Source: Minisyncoccota bacterium (GTDB taxonomy: Bacteria; Patescibacteriota; Minisyncoccia; Phycocordibacterales; DATDWN01). Taken from it: a stretch of DNA of 14,742 nt. The stretch lies in NCBI GenBank assembly GCA_025450615.1, contig JANWHC010000031.1, forward strand, positions 1-14,742, given 5' to 3'. Within the stretch, counting starts at the first letter, position 1, and each line of letters begins with the position of its first letter. The translations under genes were made by a program, and so were the position numbers. Shown piece by piece: positions 6,310-13,811 of the stretch. The notes under the pieces were generated by a model. That model was not told the origin of the DNA. It did not search any database and was given only the letters and a program-made list of their open reading frames with translations.

Positions 6310-8070
6310 ATGCATTCAAAAAACATAAGAGAAAAATTTCTAACTTTCTTTCAAGAAAGGGGACATGTCATAATCCCTTCTGCTTCACTTGTGCCAGAAA
6401 ATGATCCATCAGTACTTTTTAATACTGCTGGAATGCAGCCTCTAGTCCCATATCTTCTAGGAGAGACTCATCCAGATGGAAAAAGACTTGTAGATATCCA
6501 AAAATGCGTAAGAACGGTTGATATAGATGAGATTGGTGACAATACTCATTTAACTTTTTTTGAAATGATGGGCAACTGGTCTTTGGGCGACTATTGGAAA
6601 CGTGAGGCAATCGAATGGAGTTATGAACTTTTAACCTCAAAAGAAGTTGGTTTTGGTTTAGATCCAAATAGGCTATACGTTACTTGTTTTGAGGGGGACA
6701 CAAATGCCCCAAAAGACGAGGAGTCTGCAGAAATATGGAAAGAGATTTTCCAAAAAAATAATATTTCAGGAGAAAGAATTTATTTTCGCCCAAAAGAAAA
6801 AAACTGGTGGAGTGCAGGATCTGATGGCCCTTGTGGACCAGATACCGAAATGTTTTACGATCTAACAGGAAAACTAAATTCTGGAATGACCTTGGATGAA
6901 TATTTGAAAGCAGATCACGAACAAAGAGTTGTGGAGATTTGGAATGATGTTTTTATGCAGTACCTATCTAAAGATGGACGTGTGGTGGGTGAACTTCCAA
7001 ACAAAAACGTAGATACTGGTTCAGGTTTTGAAAGAATAGTAGCAGTAGTCCAAGGAAAACAAAGCATTTTTGAAACAGACCTTTTTGTACCGATAATGGA
7101 AAAAATTTATGAACTTTCAGAATCAATCCCTGAACATAGGCAGGCTGAGAGAGTTATAGCTGACCATATTCGTACTTCAGTTTTCATGATTTCAGATGGA
7201 GTTACACCTTCAAACACAGATCGAGGCTATATCCTTCGAAGACTTTTGCGAAGAGCTGTAAGGTTTGCCGACAGTATAGATCTAAAAGAAAACGGCCTGC
7301 TTGAAGTCGCTAAAGTAGTACAAGATATGTACAAGGAAATTTACTCAAATATTTCAGACGAGATTATTTTAAACATTTTACAAGATGAGGAAACAAGATT
7401 TAGAAAAACACTAGCTCAAGGATTAAAAGAATTTGAAGCCGGAGAAGATCCTTTTGTTCTTTTTTCTTCGTATGGTTTTCCTATCGAACTTACAGTTGAG
7501 CTTGCTAAAGAAAAAGGCAAGGAAATAAATGTCGAGGAATTTAAAGAAAAATTTAAAAAACATCAAGAGACTAGCAGGGTAGGCAGTGAACAAAAATTTA
7601 AAGGTGGGCTTTCTGGAACTGGAGAAATGGAGACTAAGTACCATACAGCTACCCACCTACTTCACCAAGCACTTCATGATGTTTTGGGAGACGGAGTTGT
7701 GCAGAGAGGAAGTAACATAACGCCTGAACGAACTCGTTTTGATTTTTCCTTCGAGAGAAAACTTACAGATGAGGAATTAAAAAAAGTTGAAGAGATTGTA
7801 AATGAGAAAATAAAAGAAAAACTACCTGTAAAAAAAGTGGTTATGAAAAAAGATGATGCTCTGAAAACTGGTGCTTATCATTTCTTTAACGGAAAATACG
7901 GCGAAGAAGTAAATATCTACTATATCGGAGAGGATTTGGAAACTGCCTATTCAAAAGAGTTCTGTGGTGGACCTCATGTGGAAAACATAGGTGATCTAGG
8001 TCATTTTAAAATTACAAAAGAGGAAGCATCGTCCGCTGGAATAAGGCGAATACGTGCTGTGCTAGAATAA
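6310..8070 (+). CDS. alaS: Alanyl-tRNA synthetase, compact form without C-Ala domain
   Basis: AlaRS charges tRNA-Ala and edits mischarged Ser and Gly. The start matches the conserved opening (IREKFLTFFQERGH). The class II catalytic core covers about residues 1-240 (FNTAGMQPL, RTVDIDEIGDNTHLTFFEMMGNWSLGDYW, SDGPCGPDTE, NVDTGSGFER), and the tRNA-recognition helices about 241-420 (DHIRTS, DRGYILRRLLRRAVRF, GFPIELT). The editing domain has HTATH (445-449) and CGGPH (552-556), giving the usual zinc/active-site set His445, His449, Cys552, His556. At 586 residues it is about 290 shorter than the E. coli enzyme: the C-terminal DHHA1/C-Ala domain is missing, and only about 25 residues link the recognition helices to the editing motif, so the usual beta-barrel insert is missing too. 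I recall similar short forms in other CPR genomes. AAGGA directly abuts the ATG, too close for a normal Shine-Dalgarno. Confidence 0.97.
   Translation: MHSKNIREKFLTFFQERGHVIIPSASLVPENDPSVLFNTAGMQPLVPYLLGETHPDGKRLVDIQKCVRTVDIDEIGDNTHLTFFEMMGNWSLGDYWKREAIEWSYELLTSKEVGFGLDPNRLYVTCFEGDTNAPKDEESAEIWKEIFQKNNISGERIYFRPKEKNWWSAGSDGPCGPDTEMFYDLTGKLNSGMTLDEYLKADHEQRVVEIWNDVFMQYLSKDGRVVGELPNKNVDTGSGFERIVAVVQGKQSIFETDLFVPIMEKIYELSESIPEHRQAERVIADHIRTSVFMISDGVTPSNTDRGYILRRLLRRAVRFADSIDLKENGLLEVAKVVQDMYKEIYSNISDEIILNILQDEETRFRKTLAQGLKEFEAGEDPFVLFSSYGFPIELTVELAKEKGKEINVEEFKEKFKKHQETSRVGSEQKFKGGLSGTGEMETKYHTATHLLHQALHDVLGDGVVQRGSNITPERTRFDFSFERKLTDEELKKVEEIVNEKIKEKLPVKKVVMKKDDALKTGAYHFFNGKYGEEVNIYYIGEDLETAYSKEFCGGPHVENIGDLGHFKITKEEASSAGIRRIRAVLE
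8060..8068 (+). promoter_or_regulatory. Extended -10 box at the end of alaS
   Basis: TGCTAGAAT is an extended -10 (TGn plus a 5/6 match to TATAAT). It overlaps the alaS stop codon (8068-8070) by one base and lies exactly 6 nt before the ATG at 8075, predicting a leaderless mRNA for the next gene. Confidence 0.5.
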
Positions 8071-8074
8071 AGCC

Positions 8075-9262
8075 ATGTTATTTGGTAAACCAAAAGAAGA
8101 AATGTCTCTGATGTTAGATGTTGGTAATGGAAGTATAACTGGGGCACTAGTTCTGTTTAAAAAAGATAAAAAACCAGAATTTCTTTACTCTTTGGAGGTG
8201 CCTTTTGTTGTTCCTGAAAAACCAAGTAGTACAAAACTTATAGAGGATATGACACCACTTTTGAATACACTTTTGGAAACAATATATGCTCAAGGCTTTA
8301 AATCTAAATATTGGGACAAGAAAGCAAAAACAGTATTCAAGGTATTAGTCGCTTTTTCCTCTCCATGGTTTGTATCTAAAACCAAACATATAACTCTCGC
8401 CAAGGAAAAAGATTTTGTTATTACTCAAAGCCTTATTGACTCGATAATTAAGGATGAGGAAGCTATTTTCAAAAAGGAGATAGACGAAAATAATGACTAC
8501 AAGGTTATCGACAGTAGTATCGTCCATACACGAATAAACGGCTACACCCTAGAAACAAGTATCGGGAAAAAAACTAAAAGTCTAGATGCTTATCTCTACA
8601 TGTCTATGGTAAGTCAAAATGTTATTAAAAAAATTGAAGATGTTGTTCTTAAGCATTTTCATATCCATGAAAGTGACATTCATATTCACACATTTCCACT
8701 AATTTCATTTTCTGTTGTTCGAGATATATTTTCCGCTAATTCAGACTTTGTATTAATTGATGTAACTTCGGAAGTAACTGATTTAACTTTAGTTGAAGGT
8801 GATGTCATAAAATATTCCGCTTCTGTTCCTTCAGGAAAAAATTTCTTATTGAGACAAATTATGAAAACTTTTTCTATAACACCTGAATTATCCGAATCAA
8901 CCTTAAATTTATTTATCAACGAAAAATTAAACAATGAAGATAGCCAGAAAATGGAGGAAGTAATTCTAAATGTTGAAAAAGAATGGTCGATCTATCTTGA
9001 AAATGGACTGTCTGAACTTTCTTCAGAGTTCACTCTCCCGTCTAGCGTTTATTTGACTTGTGATAATGATGTTTCAAAAATATACATAAATTTTCTCAAA
9101 CTTTCTAAGACAGATGGAACAGCTATATGGAGAAAATCTATTCAGGTTAATTATATAAACCAAGAAGCCATGACGTCCTTCCTTGCTCCAAGTCCAGTGG
9201 TAAAATGGAACGAGTTTGGGGCAATACTTGCGGTATTTTATAATAAAATGAAAGGGTATTAA
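8075..9262 (+). CDS. Actin-fold ATPase of the FtsA/PilM type
   Basis: The 395-residue protein shows the actin/Hsp70-fold signatures: phosphate-1 loop LDVGNGSITGALV (14-26), an SHS2-like inserted region (about 86-175, KVLVAFSSPWFV), phosphate-2 loop VLIDVTSEVTDLTLVEGD (226-243) and an adenosine-like segment SSVYLTCDND (323-332). FtsA and PilM both have this layout: FtsA tethers FtsZ to the membrane, and PilM is a cytoplasmic scaffold bound by the N-terminal tail of PilN. I cannot separate the two from this sequence. No amphipathic membrane-targeting helix like that of FtsA is obvious at the C-terminus, which slightly favours a PilM-like scaffold. No ftsZ or pil gene is in view. The next gene encodes a single-pass membrane protein with a long cytoplasmic tail, a candidate partner. 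It starts 4 nt after alaS, with no Shine-Dalgarno. Confidence 0.75.
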   Translation: MLFGKPKEEMSLMLDVGNGSITGALVLFKKDKKPEFLYSLEVPFVVPEKPSSTKLIEDMTPLLNTLLETIYAQGFKSKYWDKKAKTVFKVLVAFSSPWFVSKTKHITLAKEKDFVITQSLIDSIIKDEEAIFKKEIDENNDYKVIDSSIVHTRINGYTLETSIGKKTKSLDAYLYMSMVSQNVIKKIEDVVLKHFHIHESDIHIHTFPLISFSVVRDIFSANSDFVLIDVTSEVTDLTLVEGDVIKYSASVPSGKNFLLRQIMKTFSITPELSESTLNLFINEKLNNEDSQKMEEVILNVEKEWSIYLENGLSELSSEFTLPSSVYLTCDNDVSKIYINFLKLSKTDGTAIWRKSIQVNYINQEAMTSFLAPSPVVKWNEFGAILAVFYNKMKGY

Positions 9263-9277
9263 TTTGTGAATATATAT

Positions 9278-9306
9278 TTGCAAATTATTTTTTTCTGCGT
9301 TAAAGT
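9278..9306 (+). promoter_or_regulatory. Weak candidate promoter before the baseplate-J-like gene
   Basis: TTGCAA (9278-9283) and TAAAGT (9301-9306) are separated by 17 nt; each matches the consensus in 4 of 6 positions. It lies in a 77-nt AT-rich gap, the second longest in this half of the window. The leader would be about 27 nt. Low confidence because the region is AT-rich. Confidence 0.3.
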
Positions 9307-9339
9307 TTAAGAAGTCAAATTGCAAAAACTATTAAACCA

Positions 9340-10776
9340 ATGAAGAAAAATGTTGTACAAGATGTGGTTCCTGCGAAAAAAAGCATAAGAAATGTAACTC
9401 TGTCTTCACGTCCGGGGACTTCAAATAGAGCAGTTGAACAAAAACCAGTTCTAAAAAGTCGCAGACCTGAGGATGATGAATTCACTCGTCCAGTGAGTAT
9501 AAAGCAGGTGCCGATGAGAGTGGAACCAAAGGTGGATATGTATAGTGATATAAAACCTGTAACTCCACCTGTTTATACTCCTCCTCCTGTAGTACCACCT
9601 GCAAATCAGCAATACAAATATGATTTTGTTGAACCAAGAAAATCCAAGAAAAAATGGAGATATTTTTCAATACTCATTTTGGTTTTAGTAATTGCTTTTG
9701 TGGTTTCAGCATTCTTTAAAAGTGCTGTGATCCGAGTAACTCCAAAAGAAGAAACTCTAGCATTAAGTCAAACCTTAAAGGCTATTAAAGACACCACTGG
9801 GGCAACGCTTGGTTTTCAAGTAGTAACTATTTCTAAAGATGTTGAAAAGACAGTAGAAGCTTCTGGAGAAGGACGAGTGGATAAAAAAGCAACAGGAAAA
9901 ATTGTTGTTTATAACGAAAATGCCCAATCACAAAAACTAGTAGCCACAACTAGGTTTGAAACCCCAGAAGGACTGATCTACAGACTAGTTAACGCAGTTA
10001 CTGTTCCTTCTAGTACCACAAAAGACGGAAAGGTTGTGGCAGGGAACATTGAAGTAAGTGTTGAAGCTGACAAAGCAGGTCAAAACTACAATATTGGACT
10101 TAAAGATTTTACACTTCCAGGCTTAAAGGGTGATTCCAAGTTTAAAACTATTTATGCAAGATCAAAAACTGAAATGGTTGGAGGATTTTCTGGAATCCAA
10201 AAAGTTGTTTCGAAAAATGTTTTAGAGGCCGCTGAGACAGAGATGAATAATATTCTCAGAGAATCTTTGGCTAGAGATATTACTACTCAAATTCCTGCAA
10301 ATTTTATTTTGTATCCATCAAGTCTTAGCTATAAATTCGAGCCAGCAGTCCAAGTTTCTTCCACAGCCACAGGGGCTACTCTAAGAAAGAGAGGAACTAC
10401 GTCAGCTGTTATTTTTGACAAGACCGCTCTTACTAAAGCTATTCTATCTAAAGCCTCACCAAGTTTAACCTTTGACATGGTCAAAATTAAGAACTTGGAC
10501 GCTCTACAGTTCTCTATTGCCACTGGAACACCTTTTGATGCAAATCTTGACACCTTGCTTAATTTTACGCTTAAGGGGGACTCAGAGCTCGTCTACATCT
10601 TTGACGAAAATAAGCTAAAAACTGACCTTTCAGGCCTAACTAGAGCCAAAGCTAAAGTAGTCTTAGGTACCTATGATGGTATAAAGGAGGCTTGGGTTGA
10701 AACACATCCATTCTGGAACCAGACTATTCCAAAAGATCAAAATAAAGTGACCCTGATAAACACAGCTAGTCAATAG
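9340..10776 (+). CDS. Single-pass membrane protein with baseplate-J-like extracellular part
   Basis: The 478-residue protein has three parts. Residues 1-106 are a polar, disordered N-terminal tail with a proline-rich stretch (about 72-88, TPPVYTPPPVVPP) ending in a basic cluster KSKKK. Residues 107-126 are a membrane helix (YFSILILVLVIAFVVSAFF); the positive charges before it predict the tail inside and the rest outside. The outer part of about 350 residues contains KATGKIVVYNENAQSQKLVA, TRFETPEGLIYRL and ADKAGQNYNIG, a pattern annotated in CPR genomes as baseplate J-like. Phage gpJ proteins form contractile-tail baseplates, but no other tail genes are here, so this is probably a cell-surface or envelope-assembly protein using a related fold. 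It follows the actin-like gene and may bind it through the tail. There is no Shine-Dalgarno. Confidence 0.7.
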   Translation: MKKNVVQDVVPAKKSIRNVTLSSRPGTSNRAVEQKPVLKSRRPEDDEFTRPVSIKQVPMRVEPKVDMYSDIKPVTPPVYTPPPVVPPANQQYKYDFVEPRKSKKKWRYFSILILVLVIAFVVSAFFKSAVIRVTPKEETLALSQTLKAIKDTTGATLGFQVVTISKDVEKTVEASGEGRVDKKATGKIVVYNENAQSQKLVATTRFETPEGLIYRLVNAVTVPSSTTKDGKVVAGNIEVSVEADKAGQNYNIGLKDFTLPGLKGDSKFKTIYARSKTEMVGGFSGIQKVVSKNVLEAAETEMNNILRESLARDITTQIPANFILYPSSLSYKFEPAVQVSSTATGATLRKRGTTSAVIFDKTALTKAILSKASPSLTFDMVKIKNLDALQFSIATGTPFDANLDTLLNFTLKGDSELVYIFDENKLKTDLSGLTRAKAKVVLGTYDGIKEAWVETHPFWNQTIPKDQNKVTLINTASQ

Positions 10777-10809
10777 GGCGAAGAATAAGGATTTCCTAGG
10801 TGTTTGGGG

Positions 10810-10839
10810 TTGACTCTTGGTGCCTATTTCTGTTACCAT
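10810..10839 (+). promoter_or_regulatory. Main promoter of the infA-rpsI ribosomal operon
   Basis: TTGACT (10810-10815, 5/6 match) and TACCAT (10834-10839, 4/6) are separated by 18 nt, and the -10 is preceded by an extended TGt (10831-10833). Transcription would start near 10846, giving a leader of about 50 nt before infA. It is the most complete -35/-10 pair in the window and stands where a highly expressed operon begins. No clear terminator for the preceding gene is seen in the gap 10777-10809. Confidence 0.65.
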
Positions 10840-10895
10840 GTACGCTACTCGTCTATAGAATTTAGAAGGGGTGAAATTTGGGATTTTAAATATAA

Positions 10896-11117
10896 ATGCA
10901 AGATCAGAACAAAAAAGATTTGACTATAGTAGCTTCTGTAATAGAGGCACTTCCGAATACCTTTTTTAAAGTAGTTAGAGAGGATAATCAAGAGGAATTA
11001 CTGACCTATCTTTCTGGAAAAATGAGACTGCATAGAATCCGAGTTTTAATCGGCGACAAAGTGCTTGTCGAGATTGACCCTTATGGAGGCAAAGGACGTA
11101 TTGTCAAAAGAGTCTAA
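10896..11117 (+). CDS. infA: Translation initiation factor IF-1
   Basis: IF-1 is a one-domain OB-fold protein that binds the 30S A site during initiation. The 73-residue product has the family length and motifs: VIEALPNTFFKV, YLSGKMRLHRIRVLIGDKVLVEIDPY and the C-terminal KGRIVKR. The segment GKMRLHRIRVLIGDKV and DPYGGKGR is the variant I associate with Parcubacteria. It is the first gene of the ribosomal operon, after a leader of about 50 nt. No Shine-Dalgarno lies within 15 nt of the ATG; a purine-rich GGGGTGA sits 21-27 nt upstream, which is too far. The map, adk and secY genes often found just before infA are absent. Confidence 0.96.
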   Translation: MQDQNKKDLTIVASVIEALPNTFFKVVREDNQEELLTYLSGKMRLHRIRVLIGDKVLVEIDPYGGKGRIVKRV

Positions 11118-11178
11118 ATGCGCTAGGCTAGAGTTTCGCGCTTTAATTTCGGTTAATTTAGAGAATTTTTAAAACATT

Positions 11179-11295
11179 ATGAAAGTAAAAGCATCTGTCA
11201 AAAAAATCTGCTCACAGTGTCAGATAGTACGTAGAAAAGGCTACGTTTATGTTGTGTGCAAGGCAAATGCTCGACATAAGCAAAGACAAGGATAA
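11179..11295 (+). CDS. rpmJ: 50S ribosomal protein L36
   Basis: This 38-residue protein begins [20 protein letters not shown]. It has the zinc-ribbon ligands Cys11, Cys14, Cys27 and His33, so it is the zinc-binding type of L36. L36 is a small late-assembly protein of the 50S subunit. Its position between infA and rpsM is the usual one. A 61-nt gap before it (11118-11178) shows no convincing promoter, terminator or Shine-Dalgarno. Confidence 0.96.
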   Translation: MKVKASVKKICSQCQIVRRKGYVYVVCKANARHKQRQG

Positions 11296-11300
11296 AAAGC

Positions 11301-11678
11301 ATGAGAATACTTGGAATCACACTACCAGAGAATAAGAGAATTGAAATTGGCCTAACAGTCCTTTATGGTATTGGCCGACCACGAGCTCATCAAATTTTAG
11401 ATAAAGCAAAAGTAGAATACGGATTAAAACCAAAAGATATTTCAGTTGATCAAGAAAACTCTATTAGAAAAGTTATTGAAACTTTAAAAATCGAGGGAGA
11501 CTTAAAGCGAGAAACTGCGGGAAATATAAAACGACTTAAGGATATCAAGTCTTATCGTGGTTCAAGGCACGCAAAGAATCTTCCTTCTCGAGGACAACGA
11601 ACAAAAACAAATGCTCGAACAAAACGAGGAGCTCGAAAGACTATGGGTACTGGAAGAAAGATAGCCGAGAAGAAATAA
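11301..11678 (+). CDS. rpsM: 30S ribosomal protein S13
   Basis: S13 lies at the head of the 30S subunit and contacts the P-site tRNA and the 50S bridge. The 125-residue product shows the conserved N-terminal part ([27 protein letters not shown]), the helical middle and the basic tail ([30 protein letters not shown]), which reaches toward the tRNAs. Length is normal. It starts 5 nt after rpmJ with no Shine-Dalgarno. Nine of its 15 arginine codons are CGA, a codon that is rare in highly expressed genes of many bacteria. Confidence 0.98.
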   Translation: MRILGITLPENKRIEIGLTVLYGIGRPRAHQILDKAKVEYGLKPKDISVDQENSIRKVIETLKIEGDLKRETAGNIKRLKDIKSYRGSRHAKNLPSRGQRTKTNARTKRGARKTMGTGRKIAEKK

Positions 11679-11700
11679 GACGCAGAAATAATATAAATTT

Positions 11701-12132
11701 ATGGGAAAGAAAAAAATTGCAACAGCTGGAGGTGAGGAAGCAACTACTGAAACAAAAGTGGCTGTTCCTGCTGTTTCAAAAAAGAAAGTTGATGTTGGTA
11801 TGCTTTTCGTTCAATCTACATACAACAATACAAAGATAATTCTTACTGATGCAAAAGGAAATGTTCTTTCTACTTCTTCTTCAGGGGCTATTGGCTTTAA
11901 AGGTGCTAAAAAAGGAACTCCTTTCGCAGCAGCCAAAGTAGGTGAAATCATAGGCGCAAAGGCTAGTACTATGGGCATGAAAGAGGTTTCTGTGATAGTA
12001 AAAGGAGTGGGTTCAGGTCGAGAATCAGGAATCCGAGGCTTTATTTCAAAGGGTATCGTGATTAATTCTATTAAAGACGTTACACCAGTGCCACACAACG
12101 GACCTAAACCTAAGAAGCCAAGACGAGTATAA
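11701..12132 (+). CDS. rpsK: 30S ribosomal protein S11
   Basis: S11 sits on the 30S platform next to the E site. The 143-residue product carries the conserved core: FVQSTYNNTKIILTDAKGNV, SSSGAIGFKGAKKGTPFAA, GVGSGRESGIRGF and DVTPVPHNGPKPKKPRRV. It has an N-terminal extension of about 28 residues rich in Ala, Lys and Thr compared with the usual 129-residue protein; this could be disordered. The C-terminal motif usually reads PHNGCRPPKKRRV, so the cysteine is replaced by proline here. It starts 22 nt after rpsM with no Shine-Dalgarno; AT-rich TATAAA (11692-11697) lies just upstream. Confidence 0.97.
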   Translation: MGKKKIATAGGEEATTETKVAVPAVSKKKVDVGMLFVQSTYNNTKIILTDAKGNVLSTSSSGAIGFKGAKKGTPFAAAKVGEIIGAKASTMGMKEVSVIVKGVGSGRESGIRGFISKGIVINSIKDVTPVPHNGPKPKKPRRV

Positions 12133-12166
12133 GCAAATATAATCGTAATTTTTTAATACAAACAAC

Positions 12167-12775
12167 ATGATAACTGGACCAAAATATAAAATAGCACGAC
12201 GCCTAGGGGCACCAATCTTTGAGAAAACTCAAGGCCAAAAATTTGCGCTTCATTTGGAAAGACGAGGCAAGACTCGAGGATTTTCAAAACCTAAATCAGA
12301 ATTCGGTCTTCAACTTATCGAAAAGCAAAAAGCTAGATTTATTTATGGTCTGGGAGAAAGACAATTTGCAAATACTGTTAAAGCAGGACTTGGAAATAAA
12401 AGTGGAAATCCAACTCAGAACATTTTTGAAATACTAGAAACACGACTAGATAGTGTTGTTTACCGACTTGGACTAGGAACGACTCGATCAGGTTCAAGAC
12501 AAATGGTTTCTCATGGACACATCTCAGTAAATGGACGAAGAGTTAACACTCCAAGTTTACATGTAAAAGTAGGAGATAAAATCGAAATTGCCGGACGATC
12601 TCAAAACAAAGGACTATTTTCTACATTTGATGAAAGAATGAAGGATGTGACTGTACCATCTTGGCTTAAGTTTGATGTGGCTACGAGAACAGCGGAGATC
12701 ATAGGAATGCCGATATATGTAAAATCTGAAAATATGTTCGATTTGAACACAGTGATCGAGTTCTACAGTAGATAA
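12167..12775 (+). CDS. rpsD: 30S ribosomal protein S4
   Basis: S4 is a primary 16S rRNA-binding protein that starts 30S assembly and often represses its own operon in other bacteria. The 202-residue product has the N-terminal S4 region (GPKYKIARRLG, EFGLQLIEKQKARFIYGLGERQF) and the S4 RNA-binding domain (about 91-152, ETRLDSVVYRLGLGTTRSGSRQMVSHGHISVNG). The N-terminal region has no cysteines, so it is the zinc-free form. The length is normal. Gap to rpsK is 34 nt; it contains a TATAAT at 12138-12143 without a credible -35, and no Shine-Dalgarno. Position next to rpoA is the standard alpha-operon order. Confidence 0.98.
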   Translation: MITGPKYKIARRLGAPIFEKTQGQKFALHLERRGKTRGFSKPKSEFGLQLIEKQKARFIYGLGERQFANTVKAGLGNKSGNPTQNIFEILETRLDSVVYRLGLGTTRSGSRQMVSHGHISVNGRRVNTPSLHVKVGDKIEIAGRSQNKGLFSTFDERMKDVTVPSWLKFDVATRTAEIIGMPIYVKSENMFDLNTVIEFYSR

Positions 12776-12787
12776 AAGTGGATAGCC

Positions 12788-12816
12788 TTGCACAAGAGAA
12801 GTTATTAATGTATAAT
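12788..12816 (+). promoter_or_regulatory. Internal promoter directly upstream of rpoA
   Basis: TTGCAC (12788-12793) and a perfect TATAAT (12811-12816) are separated by 17 nt. Transcription would start at about 12823, leaving a 23-nt A/T-only-rich leader without a Shine-Dalgarno before the rpoA ATG at 12846. It would allow rpoA and downstream genes to be expressed apart from the ribosomal proteins upstream. Confidence 0.6.
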
Positions 12817-12845
12817 TTACCAGTTAAAAATTTTTAAAAAACACC

Positions 12846-13802
12846 ATGTCTGACTACACAATCGTATTGCCATCAAAACCACGAATAGTCTCTGAAGAAA
12901 ACTTCAGCGGTTCTTACGAAATCGACGGTCTTTACCCTGGATACGGACATACTCTTGGAAACTCTTTGAGACGAATTATCTTGTCTTCATTACCAGGTTC
13001 AGCTGTAACTTCAGTTAAAATTGCTGGAGTTTCTCATGAATTTTCAGTTATCCCCGGAGTAAAGGAGGATGCGGTTACTATTTTACTAAACCTAAAGAAA
13101 ATCCGATTTGGAGTTGTGTCAGACGAACCACAAGTACTTTCACTTAAAGCAAAAGGTGTTAAAGATGTTACAGCGGGTGATATCAAACTTACTGGAGGTG
13201 TTGAAGTTCTAAATCCAGAGCTAGTTATCGCAACTCTTACAGATAAATCAGCTGATCTTGATATGGAGATCACAGTTCAAAAAGGACTTGGCTTCGTTTC
13301 AAAAGAAGTTCTTGAAAAAGCTCGAGTAGATATCGGCTCAATCACTTTGGATGCTATTTTCACTCCTGTTAGACGAGTATCTTATGAAGTAGAGAACATG
13401 CGAGTTGGAGACAGAACAGATTTCAACCGATTAAAAATCTTTATCGAGACTGACGGAACAATCACACCAAAGGAAGCTCTAGAAAAATCTATCGAGACAA
13501 TGATCAACCAGCTTAAAGCTATTATTGGTTTCAAAGAGGAGGAAGTTTTAATGCCTACATCTGGAAAAGTAGATGCTCCAGTTGTGAAAGGCGAGGTTGA
13601 TGACGATTCTCTAAAAACTCGAATCGAAACTCTAGATCTTTCAGCCCGAACACTAAACGCACTTTCAAATGCAAACATTCGAACAGTAGGAGGTCTAGCA
13701 AGAAAGAAAGAAAAAGATATTCTTGAAATCGAGGGCCTTGGTGGAAAAGGATTAAACGAGATCAAGGATGTTCTTGAGAAATTCGGCATTTCCTTAAAGT
13801 AA
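12846..13802 (+). CDS. rpoA: DNA-directed RNA polymerase subunit alpha
   Basis: Alpha dimerises to nucleate RNA polymerase assembly; its C-terminal domain binds UP elements and regulators. The 318-residue product has the N-terminal assembly domain (NFSGSYEIDGLYPGYGHTLG, NSLRRIILSSLPGSAVTSV, PVRRVSYEVENMRVG, DRTDFNRLKIFIETDGTI), an acidic linker and the C-terminal helix-hairpin-helix domain (about 253-318). Arg268 and Asn271 in LSARTLNAL correspond to E. coli Arg265 and Asn268, the key DNA-contact residues, so UP-element binding is probably retained. The length is normal. It has its own likely promoter upstream and lies between rpsD and rplQ as usual. Confidence 0.98.
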   Translation: MSDYTIVLPSKPRIVSEENFSGSYEIDGLYPGYGHTLGNSLRRIILSSLPGSAVTSVKIAGVSHEFSVIPGVKEDAVTILLNLKKIRFGVVSDEPQVLSLKAKGVKDVTAGDIKLTGGVEVLNPELVIATLTDKSADLDMEITVQKGLGFVSKEVLEKARVDIGSITLDAIFTPVRRVSYEVENMRVGDRTDFNRLKIFIETDGTITPKEALEKSIETMINQLKAIIGFKEEEVLMPTSGKVDAPVVKGEVDDDSLKTRIETLDLSARTLNALSNANIRTVGGLARKKEKDILEIEGLGGKGLNEIKDVLEKFGISLK

Positions 13803-13811
13803 TTTAATCCA

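Noticed and set aside
9340..10776. Phage tail or contractile injection system
   Set aside because: Only a baseplate-J-like domain is present, with a membrane anchor and no tube, sheath, spike or other baseplate genes nearby.
11118..11178. Regulatory hairpin in the infA-rpmJ gap
   Set aside because: GCGC at about 11121 and 11141 could pair, but the stem is only 4 bp and flanking bases mismatch; no U tract follows.
12138..12143. TATAAT before rpsD as a promoter
   Set aside because: The spacing would leave a 17-nt leader, there is no -35 match, and rpsD is well served by the upstream operon promoter; too weak to list.
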